Under the pieces are notes generated by a model. The model was not told where the DNA came from, did no database searches, and saw only the letters and a program-made list of their open reading frames with translations. A program made the translations under genes and the position numbers. From contig NZ_MTBP01000002.1 of the NCBI RefSeq assembly GCF_002911665.1, positions 558,001-622,000 on the forward strand: DNA of 64,000 nucleotides. The letters are read 5' to 3'. Every line of letters starts with the position of its first letter. The stretch's first letter is position 1. This document shows positions 41,039 to 49,843 of this stretch, piece by piece. Origin of the DNA: Actinomadura rubteroloni. Its GTDB lineage: Bacteria > Actinomycetota > Actinomycetes > Streptosporangiales > Streptosporangiaceae.

Positions 41039-42043
41039 ATGCCCGCACACCTCACCCGCCGCGGCCTGCTGTCCGCCGGCGGCGGCCTGACCCTCGCCGC
41101 CCTCCTCGCCGCCTGCGGCGACGGCGGCTCCGGCGCCTCCGGCGGCGCGGGCTGGACGTTCACCGACGACCGGGGGACGAAGATCTCGCTCAAGGCGCGG
41201 CCCAAGCGCGTCGTCGCCTACGTCGGGGCCGCCGCCGCGCTGCACGACTTCGGCGTCGTCGACCAGATCGTCGGGGTCTACGGCCCGGCCAAGCGCAAGG
41301 ACGGCAGCCGCGACCCGCAGGTCGGCGAGGTCGACGTGAACAAGGTCACGATCATCGGCAACGCCTACGGCGAGTTCAACATCGAGAAGTACGCCGCGCT
41401 GCGCCCCGAGCTGCTGGTCGACCACGTGTTCGTCCAGCCCGACCTGTTCTACGTCCCGCACGAGAGCAAGGACAAGATCTACAAGCTGGCGCCGTCCGCC
41501 GGGATCGCGACCGGCGCGGTGCCGCTGCCGACTCCGATCGAGCACTACGCGGCGCTGGCCCGCGCGCTCGGCGCCGACACGCGGTCTCCGGCGGTGACGG
41601 CCGCCAAGGCGCGGTTCGACAAGGCCGTCCAGGCGGTGCGGGACGCGGTGCGCGCCAACCCCGGCATCACGGTGCTCGCGGCGGCGGCGAACGCCAACCT
41701 GTTCTACGCGTCCAGCCCCGGCAAGAACAGCGACCTCATCTACTTCAAGCAGCTCGGCGTGGGGATGATCCAGCCCGACAACGTCGACAAGGACGGTTAC
41801 TTCGAGCACCTGAGCTGGGAGAACGCCGACAAGTACAAGGCCGACGTCATCCTGCTCGACGCCCGCACCCAGTCCCTCCAGCCCAAGGACCTCGAATCCA
41901 AGGCCACGTGGAAGCGGCTGCCCGCCGTGCGCGCCGGCCAGGTCCACCCGTGGGACGCCGAGCCACGCTTCTCCTACGCGGGCGCCGCTCCGCTGCTGGA
42001 ACGCCTGGCCACGGCCGTCCGCACCGCGAAGAAGGTGGCATGA
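41039..42043 (+). CDS. Tat-exported lipoprotein, ferric-siderophore receptor
   Basis: 334 residues from ATG 41039. The N-terminus joins a twin-arginine motif (LTRRGLLS) to a lipobox (LLAAC), so the receptor is exported folded and lipid-anchored. TDDRGTKISLKARPKRVVAY and the closing PRFSYAGAAPLLERLATAVR are typical of FepB/FhuD class III binding proteins. Divergent from the permease operon and coupled by ATGA to the flavoprotein gene. Confidence 0.92.
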   Translation: MPAHLTRRGLLSAGGGLTLAALLAACGDGGSGASGGAGWTFTDDRGTKISLKARPKRVVAYVGAAAALHDFGVVDQIVGVYGPAKRKDGSRDPQVGEVDVNKVTIIGNAYGEFNIEKYAALRPELLVDHVFVQPDLFYVPHESKDKIYKLAPSAGIATGAVPLPTPIEHYAALARALGADTRSPAVTAAKARFDKAVQAVRDAVRANPGITVLAAAANANLFYASSPGKNSDLIYFKQLGVGMIQPDNVDKDGYFEHLSWENADKYKADVILLDARTQSLQPKDLESKATWKRLPAVRAGQVHPWDAEPRFSYAGAAPLLERLATAVRTAKKVA

Positions 42044-42855
42044 CGTACGGGTTCTTCGATCTGCGGGTCCTGCGGACCTTCCGGCTCGGGCCGACGATGC
42101 GGCGCGTCACGTTCGGCGGCGCCGGGGTGGACGGCCTCGCGTCCGGCGGCCGGGACCAGCGGATCAAACTGTTCCTGCCGCACCGGCACCAGGCCGCCCC
42201 GGTCGTCCCGGTCGCCGACGAGGACTGGTTCGCGGCGTGGCGCGGCCTCGACCCCGGCGAGCGGGCGGTCATGCGGACCTACACCGTCCGCGCGCAGCGG
42301 CCCGGCGAACTCGACGTGGACTTCGCGCTGCACGGCGACACCGGCCCCGCGTCGCGGTGGGCGTGCCTGGCGCAGCCCGGCGACCGCGTGACCGTCCTCG
42401 GGCCGACCGAGCCCGACAACGCGGGCGTGGACTTCCGTCCGCCGCCGGGCGCCGCGCGGATCCTGCTCGCGGGCGACGAGACCGCGCTGCCCGCGATCGG
42501 CGGGATCCTGGAGCACCTCGCCGCCGGGACGGCCGCCGACGTGTGGATCGAGGTCCGCCACTCCGACGACCGCCAGGAGCTTGCGACGCGCGCGGACGCC
42601 GACGTCCGGTGGCTCGTGCGCGGCGCGACGGACGCGCTGGTCGAGGCCGTCCCCGCCGCCGCGTTCGCGACGCCCGACTACGCGTGGATCGCGGGCGAGT
42701 CCGGGACCGTCCGCGCGCTGCGCCGCCATCTCGTCGGGGAGCGCGGGCTGGACCGGCGGACGGTGACGTTCACCGGCTACTGGCGCAAGGGCGACTCCGA
42801 GGAGGATCTGCTCGCCGAGGTCGCCGCCGGGAGGTCGCCGCACACCGAGGAATAA
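42040..42855 (+). CDS. Siderophore-interacting flavoprotein (ferric-siderophore reductase)
   Basis: 271 residues, ViuB/SIP family. MRTYTVRAQRPGELDVDFAL is the FAD-binding RxYT block, LLAGDETALPAIGGILEHL the NAD(P)H site, and TGYWRKGDSEEDLL the C-terminal signature ending in the GYWRKG motif. It reduces Fe(III)-siderophore in the cytosol so iron is released. ATGA overlap with the receptor gene shows coordinated synthesis. Confidence 0.93.
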   Translation: MTYGFFDLRVLRTFRLGPTMRRVTFGGAGVDGLASGGRDQRIKLFLPHRHQAAPVVPVADEDWFAAWRGLDPGERAVMRTYTVRAQRPGELDVDFALHGDTGPASRWACLAQPGDRVTVLGPTEPDNAGVDFRPPPGAARILLAGDETALPAIGGILEHLAAGTAADVWIEVRHSDDRQELATRADADVRWLVRGATDALVEAVPAAAFATPDYAWIAGESGTVRALRRHLVGERGLDRRTVTFTGYWRKGDSEEDLLAEVAAGRSPHTEE

Positions 42856-42864
42856 TCGGGCGCG

Positions 42865-44316
42865 ATGGACGTCTTCCTCGGCGTGGACGTCGGGACGCAG
42901 GGCGTCCGGGCGGTCGCCGTCACCGCCTCGGGCGCGCTCGCCGGGCACGGCGCGCGACCGCTGAGCGGAGTGCGCGACGGTCCGCGCCATGAGCAGGACC
43001 CTGCCGCGTGGTGGACTGCGGCTGCCGAGGCGTGCCGTCTCGCTCTGCGTTCGGTGCCCGCCGGTTCGGTGCGTGCCGTGGCCGTGGACGGGACGTCCGG
43101 GACGATCCTGCTGACCGACCGGCACGGCCGTCCGTTGACGCCCGCCCTGATGTACGACGACACGCGCGCGACCGCGTACGTCGGGCGGGTCAACGACGTG
43201 GGCCGTGCGGTGTGGGACGCGCTCGGGTACCGGCGGATGCACGCCGCGTGGGCGCTGCCGAAACTGCTGTGGCTCCTGGACCGGCATCCGTCCGGAGTCG
43301 CGGCGCATCCGGCGGACGTCGTGAACCGCGGTCTCGTGGGGCACGCGGTGCCGTCCGACGTCAACGGCGCGCTGAAGACCGGCGCGCACACGCGGGACGT
43401 CCGCTGGCCGCACGAGGTTCTCGACGCTCTCGGGGTGCCCGCTCAAGCGCTGCCGGAACTGGTGCGTCCCGGGACCGTGATCGGCGCGGTCGGCGCGGCG
43501 GGGTCCTTGGACACCGGCCTGCCGGTCGGGGTTCCGGTCGTCGCCGGGACGACGGACGGCTGCGCGGCGCTGCTCGCGTCCGGACGGGTCGGCGCGGGCT
43601 CGTGGAACTCCGCGCTCGGGACGACGCTCGTGCTCAAGGGCGTGGCGGCGGCTCCGGTGCAGGACCCGTCCGGGGTCGTCTACTCCCATCGCGGGCCGGA
43701 CGGCGGCTGGCTGCCCGGCGGGGCGTCCGGCGCAGGTGGCGGCGTCCTCGCCCGCGACTTCCCCGGCCGCGACCTCGCCGCGCTGGACCGGCGCGCGGCG
43801 CGGCACGAGCCCGCGCGGGCGCTCGCCTATCCGCTGGCCTCGGCCGGGGAGCGGTTCCCGTTCGCGGCCCCGTCCGCGCGCGGGTTCGTGCTCGGCGACG
43901 TCGGGCCGGACGACCGGTACGCGTCCCTGCTCCAGGGCGTCGGATACATCGAGCGGCTGTGCCTCGACTATCTCGACCTGCTCGGCGCGCCGGTGGACGG
44001 GGACCTGACGTTCACCGGCGGCGCCACGGCCAGCGCGTACTGGTGCTCGCTGCGGGCGTCGATCCTCGGGCGTCCGGTGACGCTGCCGGAACGGCCCGAA
44101 CCGGCGCTCGGCGCGGCCGTCCTCGCGGCCTGGGCGCTGTCGCCCGGCCGCCGGCTCGCCGACGTCGCCGCCGCGATGGTGCGCGTGCGGGCGACGATCG
44201 ACCCGCACGCGCCGGGCCGGTTCGACGCGGCCTACCTGCGGCTGGTGGACGAGCTCTCCGCGCGCGGCTGGCTGCCCGCCGCGCTCGCCGCCCACGCGCG
44301 GTCGCGGGCCGGTTAG
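42865..44316 (+). CDS. FGGY-family carbohydrate kinase, ribulokinase/xylulokinase-like
   Basis: 483 residues. FLGVDVGTQGVRAVAVTASG is the phosphate-1 loop and AVDGTSGTILLTDRHGRPLT with LMYDDTRATAY resembles the D-ribulokinase-type branch (TSGTxL) rather than glycerol kinase. GTTDGCAALLASGRVGAGSW, SALGTTLVLKG and FTGGATASAYWCSLRASILG complete the two FGGY lobes. It starts 9 bp after the flavoprotein stop; a tie to iron uptake is not obvious. The stop shares four bases with the convergent gene. Confidence 0.88.
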   Translation: MDVFLGVDVGTQGVRAVAVTASGALAGHGARPLSGVRDGPRHEQDPAAWWTAAAEACRLALRSVPAGSVRAVAVDGTSGTILLTDRHGRPLTPALMYDDTRATAYVGRVNDVGRAVWDALGYRRMHAAWALPKLLWLLDRHPSGVAAHPADVVNRGLVGHAVPSDVNGALKTGAHTRDVRWPHEVLDALGVPAQALPELVRPGTVIGAVGAAGSLDTGLPVGVPVVAGTTDGCAALLASGRVGAGSWNSALGTTLVLKGVAAAPVQDPSGVVYSHRGPDGGWLPGGASGAGGGVLARDFPGRDLAALDRRAARHEPARALAYPLASAGERFPFAAPSARGFVLGDVGPDDRYASLLQGVGYIERLCLDYLDLLGAPVDGDLTFTGGATASAYWCSLRASILGRPVTLPERPEPALGAAVLAAWALSPGRRLADVAAAMVRVRATIDPHAPGRFDAAYLRLVDELSARGWLPAALAAHARSRAG

Positions 44317-45305
44317 ACGCCGTTGATCAGCGTCTTGTCGCACGGGACCTGGTCCTGGCCCTGCTCGGTGTAGCCGGTCGGGACCCATGCCTCGACGTAG
44401 TTGGCGTACCAGATGTAATGGCCGTTGACGCGGGTGCCGTAGTTCAACCGGACGCGTCCGCGCACGCGCCGGTATTCGACGCCGACCGTCCGGACGGCCT
44501 TGTAGCCGGGCTTCACGATGATCGTCTCGCCGTTGCTGACGGTGACGGTCTTCGTCCATGTCTCGGTGAGGGACTCGCTGTTCTCAAATCCCGCGCTGAT
44601 GTCCAGGCTCAGCGTTTCCCCGAGGACGGGCTTGTCGCTCTTCAGCGTCACCGAGCCGGTGAACCCGACCGACGTCCCGACCGTCTCGCTGTGCGCGGTG
44701 CTGCGGCCCTCGCCGTCGGTCGTGGTGCTCTTGATGTCGGCGGTCGCGCCGGGCGTGCAGTTGTTCACCGGCACGCCGGAGACGCTCCACTTCATGAACG
44801 TGCCGAGGTCGCCGTCCGGCTCGAACGTGCACGAGTCGAGGTCGCCGACCTTTCCGGTGCCGTTCTGCTTCGCCCATTCCTTGTTCTTCTTGTCCTCCTT
44901 CTTCTGGTCGGGATTCCGGTCGCCCGGCGGCGTGAGGCCCTGGCAGTCGGCGAGCAGCTTGGAATCGAGGATGTCCTCGTTCCCCTTCTCCGTGCTGTCG
45001 GTGTCACTGATCTTCGGGCCCCAGTCGACGGGTTCGAGGCAGGGGATCTGGCGGGTTCCGTCGACCAGGCACTCGCTGAAGTCCGTCCCCTTCCGGTGCG
45101 TCGGCAATGCGGAGGGGTTCGCCGCCACCGCAGTGACGTGGCGGGGCGGGGTGCTCGTGCAGTTGAAGAGCACGCAGAGGGCTCGTCCCGTTGGTTCCTC
45201 CACCTTGTCCGGGATCGTCCCCGTCCCGACGACCCCCGCGATACCGGCCGCCACCAGCAGGAGCGCCGCGTACTGGACGCCCGTCGCGCCGCGATCTGGA
45301 CGCAT
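44313..45305 (-). CDS. Secreted Cys-rich protein with pilin-like N-terminus and aerolysin/ETX-like C-terminus, paralogue A
   Basis: 330 residues from ATG 45305, with GGAGG 5 bp ahead. Residues ~4-28 (DRGATGVQYAALLLVAAGIA) resemble the Flp/TadE-type prepilin segment. A cysteine pair (ALCVLFNC), a conserved core (KISDTDSTEKGNEDILDSKL) and DSCTFEPDGDLGTF follow. From ~185 there are alternating Ser/Thr-rich strands (SESLTETWTKTVTVSNGETI, then VKPGYKAV), as in ETX/MTX2-aerolysin pore-forming toxins, ending with VNGHYIWYANYVEAWVPTG. Fourteen bases after its paralogue in one operon. Toxin function is inferred from pattern only. Confidence 0.75.
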   Translation of the reverse strand: MRPDRGATGVQYAALLLVAAGIAGVVGTGTIPDKVEEPTGRALCVLFNCTSTPPRHVTAVAANPSALPTHRKGTDFSECLVDGTRQIPCLEPVDWGPKISDTDSTEKGNEDILDSKLLADCQGLTPPGDRNPDQKKEDKKNKEWAKQNGTGKVGDLDSCTFEPDGDLGTFMKWSVSGVPVNNCTPGATADIKSTTTDGEGRSTAHSETVGTSVGFTGSVTLKSDKPVLGETLSLDISAGFENSESLTETWTKTVTVSNGETIIVKPGYKAVRTVGVEYRRVRGRVRLNYGTRVNGHYIWYANYVEAWVPTGYTEQGQDQVPCDKTLINGV

Positions 45306-45319
45306 TGTCGCCTCCGCTC

Positions 45320-46267
45320 TCAGCGCCCGTTCATGAATTTCTGGTCGCAGGTCAGGTCTTCCATGCCCACCTGCGTCCGCCCGGTCGGTACGGCCAGCTC
45401 GACGTAGTTCGCGTACCAGATGTAATGGCCGTTGACGCGGGTGTCGTAGTTGAGCCGGAAGCGTCCGCGCACCCGGCGGTATTCGACGCCGCCGGTGAGC
45501 GCCACTTTCCGGCCCGGCGGGACGTCCACCGACAGCGACGTGCTCGTCGTCGCGGTGTTGGTATGGCTGTCGGTCGTCGTCTTGGTGTCGCCGAAACTGA
45601 GCGGGCCGACGGAGATGCTCCAGCCGGTCGTCTTCTCGTGGGAGATCTCGGTGCTGTAGGTCTGGTTCCAGGAGAGGATCCCGGTGGTGTTGGTCGTCGG
45701 GTGGAAATCGCCGTGCGGGCAGTTGGTCACCGGCTGGCCGATGTCGTCCCAGCGCCAGAAGGTGCCGAGGTCGCCGTCCGGCTCGAACGTGCAGGCGTCC
45801 AGGTGCTTGGTCTTACCGGTGCCGTTCTTCTCGGCGTTCGCCTTCGCCTTCGCCTTTTCCTCTTCGGTACGGGTGTCGTCGTCATTGGTGACGGCTCCGC
45901 AGTCGGCGAGCAGCTTGGAATCGAGGATGTCCTCGTTGCCCTTCTCCGTGCTGTCGGTGTCGCTGATCTTCTCGCCCCAGTCGATCGGCTGGAGGCACGG
46001 ATCCTGCCGTCCGCCGTCGACCCGGCAGTCCGTTCCGCCGGTCGTCGTCGCCTTGTTCACCGTGAAGGTCGCGGGCACGTGCGTCTTCGGCTTCGCGCCG
46101 CCGCAGCCGGAGTCCGTTCGGAACATCGCGCACAGGGCCCGTCCGGCGTGCGTCTCCACGGTCGCCGGGACGTCGGTCGCGGCGAGCGCGCCGACCAGTC
46201 CCCCGGCCACCACGAGGAGCGCCGCGTACTGGACGACGCCCGCTCCCCGATCCGAACAGGTCCTCAC
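45320..46267 (-). CDS. Secreted Cys-rich protein with pilin-like N-terminus and aerolysin/ETX-like C-terminus, paralogue B
   Basis: 315 residues from GTG 46267, aligned with the start of paralogue A; the frame is open for 23 more codons. It shares the layout of A: SDRGAGVVQYAALLVVAGGL, Cys motif ALCAMF, the identical ISDTDSTEKGNEDILDSKLL stretch, ACTFEPDGDLGTF, and a C-terminal VDVPPGRKVALTGGVEYRRV then NGHYIWYANYVE. The central Ser/Thr strands (TTTDSHTNTATTSTSLSV) diverge most from A, as expected for a membrane-inserting region or a specificity segment. First gene of the two-gene operon, divergent from the helicase gene. Confidence 0.75.
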   Translation of the reverse strand: MRTCSDRGAGVVQYAALLVVAGGLVGALAATDVPATVETHAGRALCAMFRTDSGCGGAKPKTHVPATFTVNKATTTGGTDCRVDGGRQDPCLQPIDWGEKISDTDSTEKGNEDILDSKLLADCGAVTNDDDTRTEEEKAKAKANAEKNGTGKTKHLDACTFEPDGDLGTFWRWDDIGQPVTNCPHGDFHPTTNTTGILSWNQTYSTEISHEKTTGWSISVGPLSFGDTKTTTDSHTNTATTSTSLSVDVPPGRKVALTGGVEYRRVRGRFRLNYDTRVNGHYIWYANYVELAVPTGRTQVGMEDLTCDQKFMNGR

Positions 46268-46539
46268 ATCGCCCACGTCCTCACGTCCGGTGGTGCGGGA
46301 GGTCCGCGCGTCCGGCGCCGCCGGAGGGTGAACCACGCCGGACCCTTCGGCGACGATGCTAGGAACGCGGCCACCGGGCGCCCAGGGTCCAGCGCCTCAT
46401 CCCGCCGAGACGACCCGAGCCCGCCGTCCCGGGTCCGACGCTGGGCCCTCGGGCCCATCGCCCGCTGTGTCCAAGACCGATGAGAACCGTCAGGAAGCGG
46501 AGTAAATTCGGTCTCCGACCACGAGCGGAGGAGGCCGGG

Positions 46540-49527
46540 TTGGCGGACGAACGGCTCCCGTTTCCCGTCAAGGACCTGCTGCGGGCGGTACGGGCCGAGA
46601 TCGAGGCCGTTCTCGCCGATGAGGCGCCGGCGGCGACCAGGGTGCTCCTGCGGGACGGCCGGATCGACGGTCGAGACGGCGACCGGCGCGGCTACCTCTT
46701 CTCCTGCCGGAACTGGAACACCGACTTCACGGGCAAGGACTTGCTCGTCCGGGAAAAGGCCGCCGGCCGGCGCTGGGCGCGGGCCGAGGCCACGAAGCTG
46801 CCCGGCGACGCGGTCAGCGTGCGCACCGAGGGTGACCTCGGCGCGCGACCGGGCGCCGCCGAGCTGATCGAGGACGAGACCGGCGGCCTGGAGACCCTCG
46901 CCGAGCGTCTCGAACGGGCGGGCGACGGCTCGCTGAACCTCACGGCCGCCGGATGGATCATCGGGCGGGGACGTCCGGCCACCGCCCGGTGCGCCACCCC
47001 CGACCGGTTCGTCCGCGGCTATCCGGGGCGGCTCAACGCGCGGCAGCGCGCCGCCGTCGAGCAGGCCCTCGCGAGCGAGGCGACCTTCGTCTGGGGGCCG
47101 CCGGGCACCGGGAAGACCGACGTCGTGAGCCGCATCGTGGAGGGCTCGCACCGGCAGGGGCTCAAGGTCCTGTTCCTCGCGCCCACGCACGTGGCCGTCG
47201 ACCAGGCCCTGGAGCGCGTCTGCAAGCTGCTGGAGGACGAGGACGGATTCGACGCCGGGCTCGTGCAGCGGGCCGGCGACATCGCGGTCCCGTCCCTGGC
47301 CGCCGCGTACGGGGAGTGGATCGTCCCGGAGCGGATCGCCGAACGTCTCGGCGCGGACCTGGACCGGCGGATCGCGGCGGAGACCGAGCGGCTGACGACG
47401 ATGCGGGCGGACCTCGCGCGGCACGACGAGGCCGAAGGGCTCGCGATCACCGTCCGCGACCTGCGGGAACGGCTCGACGAGCACGCAGGCTGGAGCGCTG
47501 TCGTGCGACGCGAGGCGGACGCCGCCGAGCACGCCGCCGCTGACGTGGCCCGGCGGATCGCCGCCGAGGGCGTGCCGAGCGGACTGTTCGCGCGCCGCAA
47601 GGAGGAACGGCTCGCCGCGCTGCGCGCCCGGCTCGCCGAACACCGGCGCGCGGCCGAGGAACTGCGCGGCGAGCTCGTCCGGCACATGGCGGCCCGGCAG
47701 CCGCTGGCGGCCGAGCACGCGGCGGCGCAGCGGGCGTACGCCGCCCTCGCCGAGCGGCTGCGCGGCGTCCCGGGCGCGGCGCGGCTGCGCGACGCCGTCA
47801 CCCGCGCGAACGAGCGGTTGGAGGGCCTGCGACGCGACCGGCAGAAGATCGCCGAGGCGGTCCGGGGGCGGTGCCGCGTCCTCGGCACGACGGTCGCGAA
47901 GGCCGTGCAGTCGCGCCGGCTGCTGGACGCCGACGTCGTCGTGCTGGACGAGGCGGGCATGGTGGACCTTCCGTCCGCGTGGTTCGCGGCGGGTCTGGCG
48001 GCCAAGCGCGTCGTGATCGCCGGCGACTTCCGGCAGCTTCCCGCCGTGACGCGCGGCTCGTCCGCGCGGACAGCGCCCGCGGCGGACCGGGAGCACTCGC
48101 GGACCTGGATGGACCGCGACGCCTTCCACGCGGCCGGGCTCGTCGGCGCGGACGGCCGCGTCCGGCCCGACGCGCGCCTCGTCGCGCTGAACGAGCAGTA
48201 CCGGATGCGGCGGGCGATCTGCGCGGTCGTCAACGCGGTGGCCTACCCCGACGCGCCGCTCGCCACGGGCCGCAGGGAGGCGAGCGGCCTGCCGCCGTCG
48301 CTGGTGGAGAGTCCGCTCGTGCTCGTCGACACGTCCGACCGCCGGATCGGCGACCCCGGCGTCCGCGGCGCCCACCGCGCCAACGCGGTGCACGAGGCCG
48401 CGATCCACGAGCTGGTCCGGGGCCTCCAGTATGACGCCGTGCTGCCCGCCCGACGGCACCGCGACGGGCCGCCGCCCACCGACTTCCTCGCCGTGATCGT
48501 CCCCTACAACGACCAGAAGCGTCACCTCGGCAGGAGCCTGACCTACCGGTTCGGGGCCGAGTACGACGGGCTGGTCGACACCGTCCACCGCTTCCAGGGC
48601 AGCCAGCGGCCCCTCGTCGTGATCGACACGGTGGCCGGCGCCGGGCGGCAGCTCGGGTACTTCTACGAGGGCACCGGACTGGCGTCGCACACGTCGCGCC
48701 TGCTGAACGTGGCGCTGAGCCGGGCACAGGACCACCTGGTCGTGGTCGCGAACACGGCGTTCCTGCGCCGGAACCTGCCCCCGGGCGGCGAGGCGGCGCT
48801 CATGCTGCGCCACCTGGAGGCGCACGCGCAGCGGATCCCGGTGGACGACCTCGTACCCGTCCGGTCGGCGGCCGACCTCGGCGGCCTGGACGAGGACGAG
48901 CTGCGGCGCCCCGCGTTCTTCCCCGCCGACGAGGTCCCGCGCGCCGTCGCCTGGGACATCGCGCGGGCCCGCTCCGGCATCGACGTGTACTGCGCGTTCC
49001 TCGCGGCCGAGGCCGTCCGCCGCTGGCTGCCGAGGCTCGCGGCCCGGACGGCCGAGGGCGTGCGCGTGACCGTCCACACCCGCGACCCCGCGCCGCGCGA
49101 CGAACCGCTCGTGGCACGCCTCCGCGCGGCCGGCTGCGAGGTGCGGACGCGCGAGCGGATGCACGAGAAGGTCCTGATCCTCGACGACGCCGTCCTGTGG
49201 CACGGCTCGCTGAACCTGCTGGCGCACACCGGCTCGACCGACCTGATGATGCGCCTCACCGACCCGGCGGCCTGCGAACGCGTCCGACGCATCGTGGACC
49301 GGGCCCGCATGGACCGCCCCGCCCGCACCCCGCCCCCGCGCACCGCCGACGGCGTCCGCCCCGGCGACGTCCGCGACGGACGCCGCTACCTCGACGTCCC
49401 CTACGCCGAGAAGGACGACGTTAAGCGCCTCGTCGGCGCGAAATGGGAGCCGAGCCTCAAACTCTGGCACGTGGACGCCGCCCTGGCCCGCGAAAAACTC
49501 ACCCGCTGGCTCCCCACCGAACCCTGA
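46540..49527 (+). CDS. Upf1-like superfamily 1 helicase with C-terminal PLD nuclease and DUF5710 domains
   Basis: 995 residues from TTG 46540, picked because GGAGGAGG lies 5 bp ahead; an in-frame ATG at 46480 lacks such a site. Helicase motifs: GPPGTGKT (186-193), DEAG (470-473), GDFRQLP, NEQYRM (~551-556), TVHRFQGSQ and NVALSRAQDH. A charged coiled-coil-like insert fills ~280-450. Around 795-905 a phospholipase-D fold has one HxK-x4-D motif (HEKVLILD at 875) plus GSLN. The last 45 residues (VPYAEKDDVKRLVGAKW) are a DUF5710-type nucleic-acid module. Helicase plus PLD nuclease is a common design in phage defence or DNA/RNA processing. Confidence 0.85.
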   Translation: MADERLPFPVKDLLRAVRAEIEAVLADEAPAATRVLLRDGRIDGRDGDRRGYLFSCRNWNTDFTGKDLLVREKAAGRRWARAEATKLPGDAVSVRTEGDLGARPGAAELIEDETGGLETLAERLERAGDGSLNLTAAGWIIGRGRPATARCATPDRFVRGYPGRLNARQRAAVEQALASEATFVWGPPGTGKTDVVSRIVEGSHRQGLKVLFLAPTHVAVDQALERVCKLLEDEDGFDAGLVQRAGDIAVPSLAAAYGEWIVPERIAERLGADLDRRIAAETERLTTMRADLARHDEAEGLAITVRDLRERLDEHAGWSAVVRREADAAEHAAADVARRIAAEGVPSGLFARRKEERLAALRARLAEHRRAAEELRGELVRHMAARQPLAAEHAAAQRAYAALAERLRGVPGAARLRDAVTRANERLEGLRRDRQKIAEAVRGRCRVLGTTVAKAVQSRRLLDADVVVLDEAGMVDLPSAWFAAGLAAKRVVIAGDFRQLPAVTRGSSARTAPAADREHSRTWMDRDAFHAAGLVGADGRVRPDARLVALNEQYRMRRAICAVVNAVAYPDAPLATGRREASGLPPSLVESPLVLVDTSDRRIGDPGVRGAHRANAVHEAAIHELVRGLQYDAVLPARRHRDGPPPTDFLAVIVPYNDQKRHLGRSLTYRFGAEYDGLVDTVHRFQGSQRPLVVIDTVAGAGRQLGYFYEGTGLASHTSRLLNVALSRAQDHLVVVANTAFLRRNLPPGGEAALMLRHLEAHAQRIPVDDLVPVRSAADLGGLDEDELRRPAFFPADEVPRAVAWDIARARSGIDVYCAFLAAEAVRRWLPRLAARTAEGVRVTVHTRDPAPRDEPLVARLRAAGCEVRTRERMHEKVLILDDAVLWHGSLNLLAHTGSTDLMMRLTDPAACERVRRIVDRARMDRPARTPPPRTADGVRPGDVRDGRRYLDVPYAEKDDVKRLVGAKWEPSLKLWHVDAALAREKLTRWLPTEP

Positions 49528-49549
49528 CCGGGAGTCGCCGGACAGGATG

Positions 49550-49843
49550 TCAGGGGGTGTTGCCCGTCCAGATGGTTCGGGCGGTGAAGGCGCCGCGTTC
49601 GGCGGTCTTGGCGGTGCGAAGTTCTTCTAGGCGGGCCGGGGTGAGGCCGTGGGCGGCGGCGAGCGCGTGGACGACCTCCAGGACGTCCGCGAGTTCGCCG
49701 GGCAGGTCCGCATCGTCGGCCTCCTCGCGCAGCTTGTCGCGCAGCCTCCGCTCGTGTTCCGCCGCATCCGTGACGGGCTCGGCGCCGGATGCTCGGATGA
49801 TCTCCGGGACGCGGTCGCGGACCAGTTCGCCGTCCGCCGTCAG
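49550..49843 (-). CDS. MazG-like / phosphoribosyl-ATP pyrophosphohydrolase-like small protein
   Basis: About 97 residues. GELVRDRVPEIIRASGAEPV at the N-terminus and LREEADDADLPGELADVLEV (the EExx...ExxD metal-binding helices) are typical of the short all-alpha NTP-PPase group that removes aberrant nucleotides. The start is unclear: no ATG or GTG fits, so I use CTG 49843, which overlaps the stop of the preceding gene; TTG 49882 would add 13 residues. Its overlap with the gene upstream suggests translational coupling. Confidence 0.7.
   Translation of the reverse strand: MTADGELVRDRVPEIIRASGAEPVTDAAEHERRLRDKLREEADDADLPGELADVLEVVHALAAAHGLTPARLEELRTAKTAERGAFTARTIWTGNTP

Noticed and set aside
36185-44316. 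Siderophore biosynthetic gene cluster
   Set aside because: Only uptake, reduction and possible export genes are present; no NRPS, NIS synthetase or hydroxylase.
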